Origin: Chara braunii
Lineage: Eukaryota; Streptophyta; Charophyceae; Charales; Characeae
NCBI GenBank assembly: GCA_003427395.1
Contig: BFEA01000112.1
Location: 2,655,670 to 2,714,057 of the forward strand
DNA: 58,388 bases
Direction: 5' to 3'
Shown here: positions 10,128 through 22,333 of the stretch, piece by piece
Numbering within the stretch: the stretch's first letter is position 1
Layout of the letters: each line of letters starts with the position of its first letter
The notes under the pieces: generated by a model
Told to the model about the DNA's origin: nothing
Databases searched by the model: none
The model's input: only the letters and a program-made list of their open reading frames with translations
Position numbers and translations under genes: made by a program

Positions 10128-10255
10128 TGGGATAAGATAATACCTGTAATAAAACATGGGATAAGATGATACCTGTAATAAAACATATATGGGATAAGAT
10201 AATACCTGTAATAAAACATATATGGGATAAGATAATACCTGTAACAAAACATAAG
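10128..10255. repeat. 29- to 33-bp tandem repeat, 4 units
   Basis: Units of GGGATAAGATAATACCTG followed by TAATAAAACAT, the later ones with an added ATAT. Confidence 0.85.
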
Positions 10256-10671
10256 AATTGCTACATGTGACTAAAATAATTTATTTTAATTTATTTTAAA
10301 AAAAAATCGATGGTGCAGAACGTATTAACAGATAGACACTGAAAAAGAGAGGAAAAACAAAGAGCACAGCAGAGCGACTCCAGATGCGACAAATCTGCAT
10401 TCCTAAAAAATCGTCACGAAACATCAACCATTCGAGCGTACGTATCAAAATCATCACAATGTTTACGGTTACTGCCCAAAAAAAAAAGAAAAAAGAAAAG
10501 AGGCCTTTGATGGAGTTACCAGCACCTGAGAAATTCCGGATCAAATAAAATGCGCTCAGCGACGCGTTATATGATATCTGCCCGTATCCCAATCCTCCCC
10601 ACCATCCCAAACCCCTCCTTCGTAAGTCCCGTCCCTCGCCCCCTTCCATAATAACCCTTATCCACAAATTC

Positions 10672-11160
10672 TACTCAATCTCAACATAGTCCCATATCAT
10701 AGTCCCATCACCATAGTCCCACCATAATCCCATCATAATCCCATCAAAATCCTCTTCAATGTCCCATCAAAGTCCAATCAGAGTCCCATCAAAGTCCCGT
10801 CGAAATCCTATCGAAGTCCCATCATTGTCCCGTCATTGGCCCATAATAACCCTTATCCACAAATTCTTCTCAATCTCATCATAGTCCCATATCATAGTCC
10901 CATATACCATAGTCCCACCATAATCCCATCAATATCCTCTTCAAAGTCCCATCAAAGTCCAAAAAGAGTCCCATCGAAATCCCATCGAAGTCCCATCATT
11001 GTCCCGTCATTGGCCCATCATCGTCCCATCACGGTCCCATCACAGCCTCAAAGTCCCATCAAAGTCCAATNAGAGTCCCATCGAAATCCCATCGAAGTCC
11101 CATCATTGTCCCGTCATTGGCCCATCATCGTCACATCACGGTCCCATCACAGCCGCGCAG
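10672..11160. repeat. Degenerate CCCATCA-based tandem repeats
   Basis: Short units of the TCCCATCATAG / TCCCATCAAAG type repeat throughout. Two larger duplications are superimposed: AATAACCCTTATCCACAAATTC at 10,650 and 10,844, and a block of about 106 bp at 10,941-11,046 repeated at 11,047-11,152 around the N at 11,071. Confidence 0.8.
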
Positions 11161-11500
11161 ATCGGAGGACCACTTACATCAACGTACGACCCAGATAAGC
11201 AGATCGTACGACCACGTACGTCGACGTACAACAACTTCTATCAACGTACGACCGCTTACGTCAATGTACAACCCAGATAAGCAGATCGGAGGACCAGTTA
11301 CGTCAACGTACGACCCCCGTAAGCAGATCAAACGACCGCTTAACGTTTAACGGACGACCGAGGTAACCAGATCGGACTACCGCTTACGTGAACGTAAGAC
11401 CACTTACATCAACGTACGACAAATACGCCCCAGATAAGCCGATTTGACGACTGACGACCGCTTACTTTAACGTCCGACCATGTACGACCCACGTAAGCTG
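11161..11500. repeat. Diverged repeats of a TCAACGTACGACC motif
   Basis: TCAACGTACGACC, GTACGACC and AGATAAGCAGATCG recur every 20-45 bp with much divergence. An older minisatellite-like array with no coding signal. Confidence 0.65.
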
Positions 11501-12615
11501 ATCAGATAAACCATACCTCAACACTGGGATCATCGAGCTATCCACACTCTTCCGCAATGTATCTAGACGGTTTCCACCACTTCGTGACATTAACGAGCCA
11601 CACTCTATTTTGTTCACAGTAACAACGGATCATCCACTGCTCTACCCCCTATCTTCATCTCCGCTCGCATTACAGTGTCCAACAATATCTACGCAGATTA
11701 AAATATATCGCCACATGAATATCAGAGCGCAAAGGTAAAGAAAACAGAAGAAAACAAGAAAAAAATCATTCGTTTTTTTATCTTCTTTCTTACAACTCCC
11801 CCTGATATATACATAAATAATATTAAAAATAAATACGCGGAATACTGCCGTGGTAGCAGTCAAAAGAAGCGAGAAACGGAAACTTAACGACCTCACGACA
11901 TGCGAAAAGGATAAAAAAAATATGGCGGTGTATCTTCCCACATTCTAGCGGAAGATTCATTCTCATTTTGCCCATTTCATGAGTAGTGGAGCGAGGGTCT
12001 TATAGGCGGAGAAATGGATTGAAAATGATCAGATACAGTTCACAAACGTCGGCCAATAAGGTTTTGAAAAGTGGATAAAATATATTTAAAAAAAGGATAA
12101 AATACGTTTTTGAAAAGTGGATAAATTGAAATTGAATAAAAAACGGATAAGACTACCAGTATTCAAGAACACGTCGAAATTCACAGCTACCTCTACCGAT
12201 GGGCTTTTTTTTTTTTTTTTTTTACCCGACCCTCCCCTTTCTTCCCTTGTCATTCCCTCGTATAGTCGACAACACCGGACCCCCCTTTATACTCCAGTGC
12301 ATTCGTCCCCCCCCCCCCCCCTCTCCGGGGATTCCCCCCATCCCTCCCCCATGCTTGTCATTTTCGTCACATCTAGTGACATCACGTTACAGAAAAAAAA
12401 AAAAAAAAAAGTTCCTTTTTCCTCATGCGTAACTCCATATCTCAGTTTATTTAACAATTTTATTAATTACCACGTGTCAATTTCTCTTTCGTCCTTTTTT
12501 TCCCCCTTCTGAAATTAATTATCAATTCGAGTCTTTCAATGCAGCGGGTCGCAGAAGAAAAAAAACGTACGTTTCAAATCGATGACTGAACGATACTTCA
12601 TAGATGGTTCGCTAG
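11501..12615. other. No gene recognised
   Basis: A/T-rich sequence with C-runs near 12,306 and A-runs near 12,392. GAGTAGTGGAGCGAGGG at about 11,980 resembles an F2 MITE terminus but no partner is seen. Confidence 0.4.
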
Positions 12616-12697
12616 TGTCTGCCACGTGTCTGCCACGTGTCTGCCACGTGTCTGCCACGTGTCTGCCACGTGTCTGCCACGTGTCTGCCACGTGTCT
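12616..12697. repeat. 11-bp array of seven CACGTG boxes
   Basis: TGTCTGCCACG repeats with an 11-bp period, giving seven perfect CACGTG palindromes at 11-bp spacing, about one helical turn each. CACGTG is the G-box bound by plant bHLH and bZIP factors. No gene start is recognisable nearby, so a regulatory role is only possible; simple minisatellite expansion is the plain alternative. Confidence 0.9.
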
Positions 12698-13190
12698 GTT
12701 ACGAGGCAGTACAGGGCAAATGCGTTTCCTTCCAACCGCTCTTTATTTTTCCGGCGGAGATTCGCTACAGCATGCTTTTTTTTTTCTACTTTCTTTTTTT
12801 ACCAAATTACCACGTTATTTTTGGGCTGGTGTATTACTGTGTTCGTCTTTTTTTTTCGACACTCGTTTCCTTTACGATATCATTCTTGTTCCTATATAAT
12901 GATTACCATTTCGAAGCATGAAGATAGCGACGATGATCACATCATCATTCTCAAATATGATCAAATCCTCCCTAGCCTTTGCTTCCTTTTCACTTTCTTT
13001 TTCCCCCCTATCCACATCCTTATCCTCATGGCCCAGGAATAATCATTGCTACAGAATCCGTTTAATAACCTTAAAACTAATAATGAAATGAATAATAATA
13101 AGTAATAACGACAATGAACGCATTCCACTGTTTAGCAATAATCAATTTCTAATTAATTACTTCAATGAAGTTCATTCATTAATCAAAATA
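12698..13190. other. No gene recognised
   Basis: A/T-rich with several T runs. No coding, RNA or transposon feature is supported. Confidence 0.4.
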
Positions 13191-13507
13191 TCAATGCTGG
13201 TCGATACCTTCTTTGAGGTGCTCTCCATTACCCAGCATCCGCTCCACAACTTGATCGAGACCACCACCAACCAACGGATCACATCGGGAGTGTTCCCCCT
13301 CACGGCACCCCTGCAATATCTGCCCAAGGACCAATCCACCTCCAAAACGGTGGCCACCGTACATGGAGACCATCTCCAGCACGAAAAAGAGGAGAGCGAT
13401 ACCGACGACGGACGCCATGACCAAGCCGGAAAAACTGATGCGTATCGCACCCCTTCGTCGCCTCCACCAGTGTCTGCTCCCCGGTCTGCCACTTCCAGCG
13501 GTTAACA

Positions 13508-13508
<1 letters not shown>
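13191..13508 (-). CDS. Possible small membrane protein or first exon
   Basis: A minus-strand frame of 105 codons begins directly after a (GA)n tract, the same arrangement seen 5' of the CBP80 gene at 47,358. It encodes a basic stretch (WWRRRRGAIR), one hydrophobic segment (about residues 28-47, GLVMASVVGIALLFFVLEM) and a Gly-rich, hydrophilic tail ending at TGA. That order would fit a type II signal anchor. I recognise no family, and overlapping frames are also open, so this may be chance. Confidence 0.2.
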
Positions 13509-13566
<58 letters not shown>

Positions 13567-13625
13567 NCACACACGCACACACACGCACGCAGACACGCAC
13601 ACACGCACACACGCGCACACACACG
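13509..13625. repeat. (CT)n then (CA)n microsatellite
   Basis: About 58 bp of CT repeats, an N at 13,567, then CA/CG-rich repeats. Confidence 0.95.
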
Positions 13626-13718
13626 CAGCCTCTCTGCCTTCTGTGCCGATTAGTGCCTGAAAAACTGACCCGTGTCACACAGTTTTTCTGCCTCGCGCTT
13701 CGATGCCACCGCCGCCAA

Positions 13719-13719
<1 letters not shown>

Positions 13720-13797
<78 letters not shown>
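13720..13797. repeat. (CT)n microsatellite
   Basis: Nearly pure CT dinucleotides over about 75 bp. The sequence on either side (AGTTTTTCTGCCTCGCGCTT and AGTTTTTCCGCCTTCCGCTT) is duplicated, so this tract sits in an older tandem duplication. Confidence 0.95.
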
Positions 13798-13798
<1 letters not shown>

Positions 13799-14500
13799 AG
13801 ACAGTTTGTCCTCTGCGCCGAGGTGTGCCCCAAAGTCTGTCAAGTGTGAAAACAGTTTTTCCGCCTTCCGCTTTGATGCCGCGGCCCCGACCTTATCTGT
13901 CCTCCTTCCCGCAGTTCCTCCTCAGCACCGGGGACCTTACCCCCCTCAAAAAACACACCAACACAAAAAGCCACGAACTACAGCAGGCTGAAGAGGGAAC
14001 AGACAAAACTTGAGCAGACAAAGCTAAGACAACTTCAAATCGCCAAGCACAACTTGAATACCAGACAAACTTCAACAACCAAGAGAAGGCGGAGGAGGAG
14101 GAGGAGGAGGAGGAGGAGGGCTCGCCGATGCACGCAGTCAAAGTGCTGACGAAGAATCACAGCAGGCCGCAGGGATCCTCAACCACGAATCCCAATCCGA
14201 GAGAATCAACCCGCCAGTGTCACCAATCGCCAACATAGTCCCTTCGTCTCCTCTGGATAAAACCTCGTTGGCAGCAGCGAAGAGCCACTCTGTGTATATG
14301 TCCACGTGTCAATTGCAAGCGCACGCTGCGTTAAGACAGATGAGGACAAGTTCGTTGCGCACGGGTTTCAGATTTAGGAAGCTCATTAATTATAGCGTAA
14401 CACGAATTACTGTAACTTAAAGATCTCAGAAGTCTCTTTTTCGACCGCTCAGATTCAACCACTGAACGATTGCCACGTCATCGGCGATTCCTCGATCCCT
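13798..14500. other. No gene recognised; GGA repeat
   Basis: Contains a (GGA)n run at about 14,092-14,118. Frames read through it are short and featureless. Confidence 0.4.
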
Positions 14501-14504
14501 TCCC

Positions 14505-14745
14505 TTATCAGTCGATCGATTGATCGATTGTTTTCTTTTTTACTTGTAGATTGGTCTATCATACTAATTGATTGGTCAATCATAATGATTAATTGGTCAA
14601 TCATACTGATTGATTGATTCATTCATTGATTGATTGATTGGATTGGTTAGATTGATTGATTGGATTAATGGATTGATTGGATTGATGGATTGGTCGATCA
14701 TACTGATCCATTGACTGATCGATTGACTGCTTGATCGATGAAATT
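14505..14745. repeat. GATT/GATC-rich degenerate repeats
   Basis: Tetranucleotide GATT units alternate with GGTCAATCATA-type segments over about 240 bp. Confidence 0.8.
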
Positions 14746-14978
14746 ATTTTCTTGGCTGCGACCGACTGCATGACATGAAGAAATTTCTAGAGTCTCTTTT
14801 CCTCCCCTTTTTTTCGGAAGGGCGCGGGGGGCGGGGGGCGGGGAGGGCAAGTCCGAGATTGGATCGTACCGCACTCTGCGCCGGATGTAAATGCACGCCT
14901 GATAGGTCCACGAATTGAACGGACTGTCCCCCTCATGGGATTAAAAAGAAGTCAAATAAAAAGAAAGAATATTTTTGG

Positions 14979-15048
14979 GGGGGCTACGATGGTCGATCTA
15001 TGATCAATTGATTGGGGGCTACGATGGTCGATCTATGATCAATTGATT
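14979..15048. repeat. 35-bp tandem duplication
   Basis: Two identical 35-bp units starting GGGGGCTACGATGGTCG. Confidence 0.95.
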
Positions 15049-15133
15049 GGACGGTTCCCCCGCCTCACATCTGGCTACGAAATAGTACCTGCAGACAACC
15101 CTTCCCCCTTTCCCCGTTGAACCACAAATGATA

Positions 15134-15279
15134 GGGCCTCGCTCCGCTACTCAACATTCTACAAGCATTTGGATGCCTTTCTGGACCACATGCATTAGGA
15201 AGAGTCCAACCTTTCCAACGTATCAGGACGATTATAAGCTCCCGATACATATAGTGTGCTGTGTAGTGAAGTGAGGCAC
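15134..15279. mobile_element. Foldback MITE family F2, copy b
   Basis: Left end GGGCCTCGCTCCGCTACTC; the complement of the right end reads GTGCCTCACTTCACTACACAGC. Interior CCCGATACATATAG and TTTCCAACGTATCAGGAC are shared with the partial copy at 8828. Confidence 0.65.
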
Positions 15280-15639
15280 AGAGCGCCGCCACGTCCGACC
15301 TAAGGGAAAGGAAGGCCACGAGTTCACGTAGAGTCCAACTCCCAGAAAATGGAGATTAAATTTCATTATTAAAAAAAAAAAAGAACGGCAAATAAGCGTG
15401 TACATTCAGTCCGTCCAAGATAATTTGACCGATGCCCTTCGGACTCACCCACCCCCTCTCCCTAAGCTGAAGATACACCCTTAGGACGTGGAGGGATCGA
15501 ATCCCGTCTTGTGGGCTCGATTACCTGTGCATATCTGTTTGGCTAATACAGTATATCTCCCCGTGTGTTCCCTATTCCCTAATACACACCGCCGACAAAA
15601 TTTTCAAAAAAAGGGTTGATTGCCACGCACTCTCTGTTT

Positions 15640-15750
15640 GTGTACGTGTGCGTGTGTGCGTCTGTGAGAGCATTTGTCATCCACGTGCATCTGGGGAAGC
15701 ACGGAGAGGGGCAGAGATTATAAGAAAAAGAACTAGGGAGAAGGTGTGTA

Positions 15751-15787
<37 letters not shown>

Positions 15788-15965
15788 TAGCTCTCCGCTT
15801 GTGTGCGTGTGTGCGTGTGTGAGTGTGTGAGTGTGTGAGTGTGTGAGAGCATTCGTCGTGTACATGCATCTGGGGACAGACGGAGAGGGGCAGAGATTAG
15901 GGGAGAAGAATATGGGAGAAGGAGGTGCAAAAGCACGGAGAGAGAGAGAGAGAGAAAGACAAAGA
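15640..15965. repeat. Tandem duplication of about 190 bp with (GA)n and (GT)n
   Basis: GTGTGAGAGCATT...CATCTGGGGA...CGGAGAGGGGCAGAGATTA followed by (GA)n occurs twice, near 15,660-15,785 and 15,840-15,955. Frames on both strands are open only because of the repeats. Confidence 0.8.
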
Positions 15966-16199
15966 GAGGGCGAAGGGGAGGAGACGGACGGTGGATATAA
16001 GAAGCGGGGTACAAAAAAAAAAGCCAAGGTCGAGCTATTGGTCCGTTTCACTTGTACCATTGTGGAGGAGTCTGTACAAATGCGTCGGAAGCGAAATCGA
16101 TGCCTTGGCGACGGAGTCTGCCTGCAGCTCCGGCATGTTGACCTCCCTGTCTCCCCCCTCCTCCTCTGTCTCACCCCCCTCCCCTGTCTTTCCTCCACT

Positions 16200-16500
16200 C
16201 GCGAGCGATCTTCAACACGATTAGCGATGGCGGGCGATCTCCGACACGAGCAGCGATGGTGGTCGATCTCCAACAACGACGGCGACGATGGGCAATCTCA
16301 AACACGGATAACGATGGCAGGTGGTTTGCTCTAACAGGAATGTAGCTATGAGGGACGATCTGTTCCAATAGCAATGTAGCTATGGGGGACGATCTGTTCC
16401 AATAGCAATGGAGCGATGGCAGACGATCTGCTTCAACGAGAATGGAGCGATGGCCGGCGTTCTGTAATAGGGATGTAGTGATGGCGGGCGATCTTCGACA
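16200..16500. repeat. Degenerate 30- to 37-bp repeats (GCGATGG...CGATCT)
   Basis: About nine units share AGCGATGGCGGGCGATCT and AACAGGAATG-like pieces with extensive divergence. The long minus-strand frame here follows the repeat and shows no recognisable domain. Confidence 0.75.
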
Positions 16501-16671
16501 AGACCTGGGGAAGGGATGTGATTCGTAGAACGTCCTGGCACACTCACGCACACCCTTTTCCGGCCCGACTTTCCCGCCCCAACCTCGACAGGGCAGATCT
16601 CTCTTTTCCACTTCGTTCCCGCCAAAATCTCTTCCTCTCAATCTCCTCTCCTCCTTCGATATCAATCCCCA

Positions 16672-16778
16672 AATCCCCCAAATCTTTCCGCCACTCGGCC
16701 ACCCCAAATCCCCCAAATCTTCCCACCACTCGGCCACCCCAAATCCCCCAAATCTTCCCGCCACTCGGCCACCTCGCA
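16672..16778. repeat. 35- to 36-bp tandem repeat, 3 units
   Basis: Three units of CCCCCAAATCTTCCCGCCACT followed by CGGCCACCCCAAAT. Confidence 0.9.
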
Positions 16779-17347
16779 GATCGAGACGGGTGTTGACCCG
16801 CCAACCCGCCAGCCACTACTACACACCCTACCCGCCTACTACCAGTAGTACCGACGATGCGTGTTGACTGCCGCCTCGTTGCTATGCTGCTTTGCGACGG
16901 TGCGGCTACATAACCTCCTTGGAACTTGAATAGGTCGGCTATGGGCCTGCCCGCACCCCTTCACAACAACTGCGGAAACGAAATAATCTACGGCGACGAA
17001 TCTTTCCAAGCTCTACGGAAAGGTACACCCGACATTTTGCAAATTTGGTTTGGTTTGGTGCGGTGAGTTGTGCAGCCCGAGGCCCTGTGCTAGGCTTTCG
17101 CTGGTCGGACTGCCCCCGCTGGTCAGTAGCCTTACCGTTCGCTTCGCCTGACCAGCACGAGACTGGACGATGGTCCGTTTTTAGTTTTGGTCAGAAGAAC
17201 GAACCTGGCCGCTTTCAAGACCAGGATCGTTCTTTCTGAGCACCGTTGGCAGGACCTACCCCAGTGGTGACCCTCGTGTTGTTGGTCCTTATTTCTTTTC
17301 TTTTTTGTCTGGTTTCTTTTTCTTTTTTGTCTAGGGGCCCAGTGCCC
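16779..17347. other. 5' flank of the LINE, origin unknown
   Basis: A 64-codon frame (17,045-17,239) with mixed composition is visible, then a T/C-rich stretch. The sequence was contiguous with 22,819 onward before the LINE inserted. I recognise no family. Confidence 0.3.
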
Positions 17348-17427
17348 AAGGCAGTACCTCAGAGTCGCTGTACCCAGTCCAAACAGACGCATATCATCCG
17401 ATCGAGAGACCGCAACCTCGCTATCCT

Positions 17428-18447
17428 ATGATGCAGGAGGATTGGAACCAGCTGGCGGGCCAACTGGCATGGCAGGCAAACGCCTACCCTGAACAGGGGG
17501 CAGGACCTTGGTACCCTGCAGAAGGGAGGGAGGAAAGAGAGCATGCGGCGCCGGAACACAGGTGGGACAGAATGGACCTGCAGGGGAGAAGGTGGGCAGA
17601 AGGCAGCACATGACAGTCAAGACCGGTATATAGCCAGAGAGCAGAGAGAGAATTTCGAAATGGCAAAAGACCGACGGTCGTACCCGAGGAGAGGGCACAA
17701 GTGGAACTCTCAAGATCATCAGTATCCTCTCAGTCCCGGATCAGGATGGACAGTGAGGTACAAGGCGGGGAGAAAAGTTTGCGGCACCTATCGGAAGAGG
17801 CTTCCTCCTCGTCGATGGAAAGCTCAGCACAATCCAGGCCACAGGCTAGAGAAACAGACAACGCTACTAGGCGCCTATGCCCCGACAAGAGCAAACGAGC
17901 GGATACCCTTCACAGGGCACACTCAGAAACTGTCAAAAGAAGGCTGATCCCGCTGGTCTGCACATGCGCAAGCGATGGAACTTATTTCCTAGCCTTAGCA
18001 GATCCGAACGGACAACCCGTGATTCCCTCTGCAGAGGTGGAGCGGGCTCCCACTCCGGCCACAATCATGGAGAAGACTAGAAGTCTGTACGGTACCCACA
18101 TCCCCGTCCGCATCATTCCAAGCTCAACTATGGTGAGTATGATCTGCGAGATGAGCGAAGGCTATTACAAGTTTTACTTTCCGCTTCTGGATGCACGCAT
18201 ACCTCCGGAGATTGTTGAATCGCTGACGCAGTCGGGAGTCCGATGGTACAATGTCGACATGATTAGAGAGCGCAACAGCACAGAGCTGGGGGAGATAGCA
18301 GTCGTGCCAGGCATCAGTGCACTGATTTTACTTAACGTGAATGACAAGCTCGGAACAGAAGAGAATCTGCACTCGCTGTTCCTGCACAGAATGCTCACTA
18401 ACGAGTGGAGCTCATCCTCTCAAGTTAACTCGTCACGCAACAATTAG
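17428..18447 (+). pseudogene. LINE ORF1 (nucleic-acid-binding protein), frameshifted
   Basis: ORF1 is spread over two frames: 17,428-17,613 (Gln/Trp-rich start) and 17,701-18,447 (248 codons). The second part has a Ser-rich, charged N-terminal half and a folded-looking C-terminal half. I see no CCHC zinc knuckle. It is assigned as ORF1 by its position upstream of the endonuclease. In active LINEs this protein coats the RNA. Confidence 0.65.
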
Positions 18448-18571
18448 GGCATCAAATCGGTATGCATGGCCAGGAGTTCTTCTTCAAGATCCGAGGCTGC
18501 AGGGGAGTGCCATCAGAGTGTACAGCATGTCACAGACCGCATCCAAACTCAAGCGGGAACAACCAACATCA

Positions 18572-19027
18572 ATGGATAGGTTGAAGATCGCGTCATGGAA
18601 TCTGAGAGGGCTGGAGGACTCGAACGGAAGATCGAAGAAGAGGAGAATCAAGAGTTGGGTACATGACTGGAGAATAAACTGCCTACTGATTCAAGAAACG
18701 AAGTTGAACGAGACCAAGCTAGAGGAGTTAGGGAACTGGTGGAATGGGCCACAGATATGGGCCCCTGCACAGGAGACAAGAGGAGGGGTGGGCATACTAC
18801 TACACAGGGACCTTCAAGTAAGGATAATAGACACGGAAGCGGACCTGTGGGGAAGATGGGCATGGAGTAACAATGCGCTAGAAAGTATCACGGCGGTGCA
18901 GCACATTTGTCACCCGCTGTCGAACCACAAGCCAGTGGTAGCTGAAGTGAAGTTACAGACTTCAGTGGAGCGCGGCAAGGGCTTCTTCAGGCTAAATGCC
19001 CAGAACCTAGAGGATTCGGGATCGTAA
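18572..19027 (+). pseudogene. LINE endonuclease domain with internal deletion
   Basis: It starts MDRLKIASWNLRGL, the conserved N-terminal motif of APE-type endonucleases, and retains the catalytic Glu in IQETKL and the GGVGILL strand. After DLWGRWAW it jumps to a C-terminal SNHKPVVAEVKL block. The central part with the GDFN and SRLDR motifs is missing, and the usual SDH has become SNH. The domain would therefore lack essential catalytic residues. Upstream codons in the same frame belong to the ORF1 overlap. Confidence 0.85.
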
Positions 19028-19128
19028 AATGGGTGGCCAATCACATGAAGGGATGAGAGTCTGCAAAACCTTACTTCAAATCGACTGCAGATTGGCTGGA
19101 CAGCGGGATTGCCATATCTTACAGGATA

Positions 19129-22100
19129 ATGAACGTGTGCTCCAAAATCCTAGCCAAGACAAGGAACAAGAGGGAAGCGGAATGCAGAAGAAGGGTGGAG
19201 GAGGCAGAGGAGAGGATGGAAGGGCATCCCATATCTGCGTTGGTATGGCCGTCAGAGAGAGAGAAAAGGTTGGCTGAATGGGAAAACCTACAAGTCGACA
19301 AGGAGAAGAGATGGACGGAGGTCCTCAAGGAGAAGGGCATTGAGGTGCACGACAAGATGACGAAGAAAACGGTGCAACCAAGAAGAATGCAGCAGCAGAT
19401 GGTGGAGCTGAAGCACCCCTTTGACGACAGCGCGCCAAGAGCAGTTACGGCAACCGGAATGCTAAGCTACGCCAGGACATACTATGAGGACATCCTTACA
19501 GAAGACGACCGCAGGACCACCTCGACACAGATCTTTCCGAGTTCTCCGATATGTGGGACACACGATTGACCCAATCATGGTAGAGTTGTATAACGAAGTG
19601 TTGTCCGGCGGAAAACTGGGACAAGGCATGACTCACGGAGTGATCGCAGTCCTTTTCAAGAAGGGTAACAAGGCAGACGTCAAAAATTGGAGGCCAATAT
19701 CTTTGTTGAACGTATCCTATAAGATCCTAGCAAAGACCCTCGCAAGAAGACTGGCGAAGCACTTATCGGGGCTGGTGGAAAGAGACCAAGGTGCATTTGT
19801 ACAAGGGAAATCGATCTTCAACAATATCATCACGACCATTGAAGTCCTGGAGATAGTTCAGTCCGAAAACCTGGACTCAGCGGTTCTTCTCATTGATCTG
19901 GAAAAGGCTTATGACAAAGTGGGGTGGACCTTCGTTCTGATGTCGCTGAAGAGGATGGGCTTCGGAGAGGGGTTCTGTAAGTGGGTAGGGGCCATGTACA
20001 CAGCGGCCACCTCGGCTATAATGATCAATGGTCACTTATCAACCTCGTTCAAGCTCACACGTTCCCTCAGACAGGGTTGCCCGCTAGCCCCCAAGCTATC
20101 CGTTCTGCAGATGGAAATCCTCCTCAACAGGATCAGGAGATACCCAAGGATCAGAGGTCTGAAGCTTAACAGCGGGGAAGAGTGCAAGGTCAAGGCACTC
20201 GCCGATGACCTCTTCGCAGTGTGTAAAAACTCTGCAGATTCCCTGGTGGCATTGAAGGAGACAATGGCGTTGTACTCAACCCTCTCGAAAGCAACGGTAA
20301 ACTGGAACAAGTCCACTTACCTGTTGCCAATCGATTACCAACTAAGCATCGAGTGGGGGATGAAGAGGGTCGAAGAAGGGGAGGAAGAACGGTTTCTCGG
20401 AGTCCTAGTCAGTCTGCAGGTGGAATTCACAACACAGGGAGTCTTGTTACAGCACCGGATAGCAGCAAGACTGCACCTCTGGGGCTCGACATGGCATCTC
20501 TCTATCATTGGTCGGGCTCTGGTATCGAACGCAGCGCTGTTCTCCATCCTATGGTTCGTGGCTACAGTTAGGGAATTGGCTGAAGGAGTACTCACGGTAA
20601 TCCGAAGGATGGTAGCCCGCTTTTTGTGGAAGCCAAGAGCGAAGAAGAACGAGAGCTTCCTGGTGAAGATTGCATGGGAAACTCTCACATTCTCACGGAA
20701 CCAAGGCGGGTTGGGGTTGTTAGACCCAGACAGGCGCAACCAAGCTCAACTACGGTCCTGGATCTGCAAAGTGGCAGCTGCCAACTACAAGGAACACTGG
20801 GTGGAATTGGCGGAGAGGATCCTCGTGTCGGAGTGGGAACTAAGCAGGCCGGAAGATGTCTGGGCATGCTTCTTCATCAAGTCTATCAGGAAGAAGAGAC
20901 TGAAGTCCACTTTTTGGAATACGATAAGAAAGGCATGTAACAAGGTTCCTCCAGACTCACAGCAACCACCTCAGACAAAGGAAGAAGTCCAAATGCAGAT
21001 TCTTTTTGAGAATCCAAACATAGTGGATCAAGACGGGAACACATTCAAGGCGGATGGCTCTGTAGCGACATTTGGTTTGGCCTGGATAACGAGAGGGGTG
21101 GTGCGTATCAAAGATTTGTGGTCTGCCTTACTGGGAGGATGGCTACCCCTAAGGGAAGTGAGAGCTAAACTGCAGGGACTGAGGAGGATAGAGGAACATT
21201 GGCAGACGCTGATTAAAGTCATCCCTTAAGATTGGCTAACCCTGTTGGGCCCGGAAGGTCTCGATCCGCCGAACACCTGGTACCAGGCAGAGGAGGAAGA
21301 AGAGCCGGAAGTGGTCTGGAAAGTGGTAGAAATTCTGCCAAGTGGTTTCAGAAGAGTCGAGAGGTGGAGATGCAAACAACTGTCCAACGAGCTGGAACTC
21401 ATAAATGAAAAAAGGGTGCTAATATGGAACAACCCACGCCAAATCAGAGTAGTAGAACTACCTGCCAAAACAGGGAGATCACGGGTACTGTCCTGGGTTG
21501 GAAGGGTGCCTCTGTTCCAGCTCTCCATAGACCCATGGGCATGGGGTTGGAAATCGCAGCTGAGTGAACCGGACCCGCTACTGAACGAGTACTCGGTAAA
21601 GGCGGGATATGGAATGTCTGACAAGACAAGGAAAACTCCAGCGGAGATAGCCACAACCAAGTGGGAGAGAGTGTTGGGGGAACCCATTCCAGACGCGGAG
21701 CAACAATTTAATAAGCTGTGAAAAATATTAGTTACGCTCTCGAATGGAAGTCAAGTTAGCATATTGTGGATGCTTTCTCTGGTGGTGTCCCCATCTGCAG
21801 TGTGGCTGGTAAGCAGAGGAGTACAAGTGGAATTGAAATGCTCGCGTTGCAACTGGCCTTTTGAGTCTACAAGGCATTTGTGGTGGGACTGCCCAGCCTC
21901 AAAACGAGTATAGAAGTGGTGGGAACATCACTGGAACGAAATGGGAGGTGAAGGGATAAATTGGGACGAGAAATGGGCTCTATTGGGCTTCCTGTCCGCA
22001 GAACAATCAGGCACGAAAGATTGGAGCTATGTTGCTCATGTGGTCAGAGGTATCTTGTGCCAGGTCCTATGGGCAGACAGGAACAGAGCGAGGTTTGAGA

Positions 22101-22333
22101 GACAGCCTCTCTCAGATGCTGAAATTAAGTGCAGAATCAAGAAAGGTCTGAAGCAAACAATCAACGTTGATTGGTGGAAAAGAGTGAAGTCAGGCAAAGG
22201 AAGCCAATCACAGCGAAGCTGGTTCCAAAGTACCTGGGCAAGGAGAAACCGCCTAGTGGAAGTGCACAGCAGTAGGCGATTACTTTTTTCCAAATGGATT
22301 ACAGAGACAGATAGCACAGAGTGGAGAGGGTAG
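19129..22333 (+). pseudogene. LINE reverse transcriptase, broken
   Basis: The largest open piece (19,484-21,229, 581 codons) carries the RT core: FKKGNKADVKNWRPISLLN, DQGAFVQGKSIFNNI, LLIDLEKAYDKV (motif A), SLRQGCPLAP (motif B) and ALADDLFAV (motif C, with Leu-Ala where Tyr/Phe-Ala is usual). Before it, 19,129-19,569 holds the linker between endonuclease and RT in another frame. After it, 21,245-21,721 and 21,941-22,333 hold the C-terminal region, including a WDCPAS Cys-His-type remnant. Stops at 21,229 and 21,721 and frame changes near 19,500 show decay. Confidence 0.92.
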
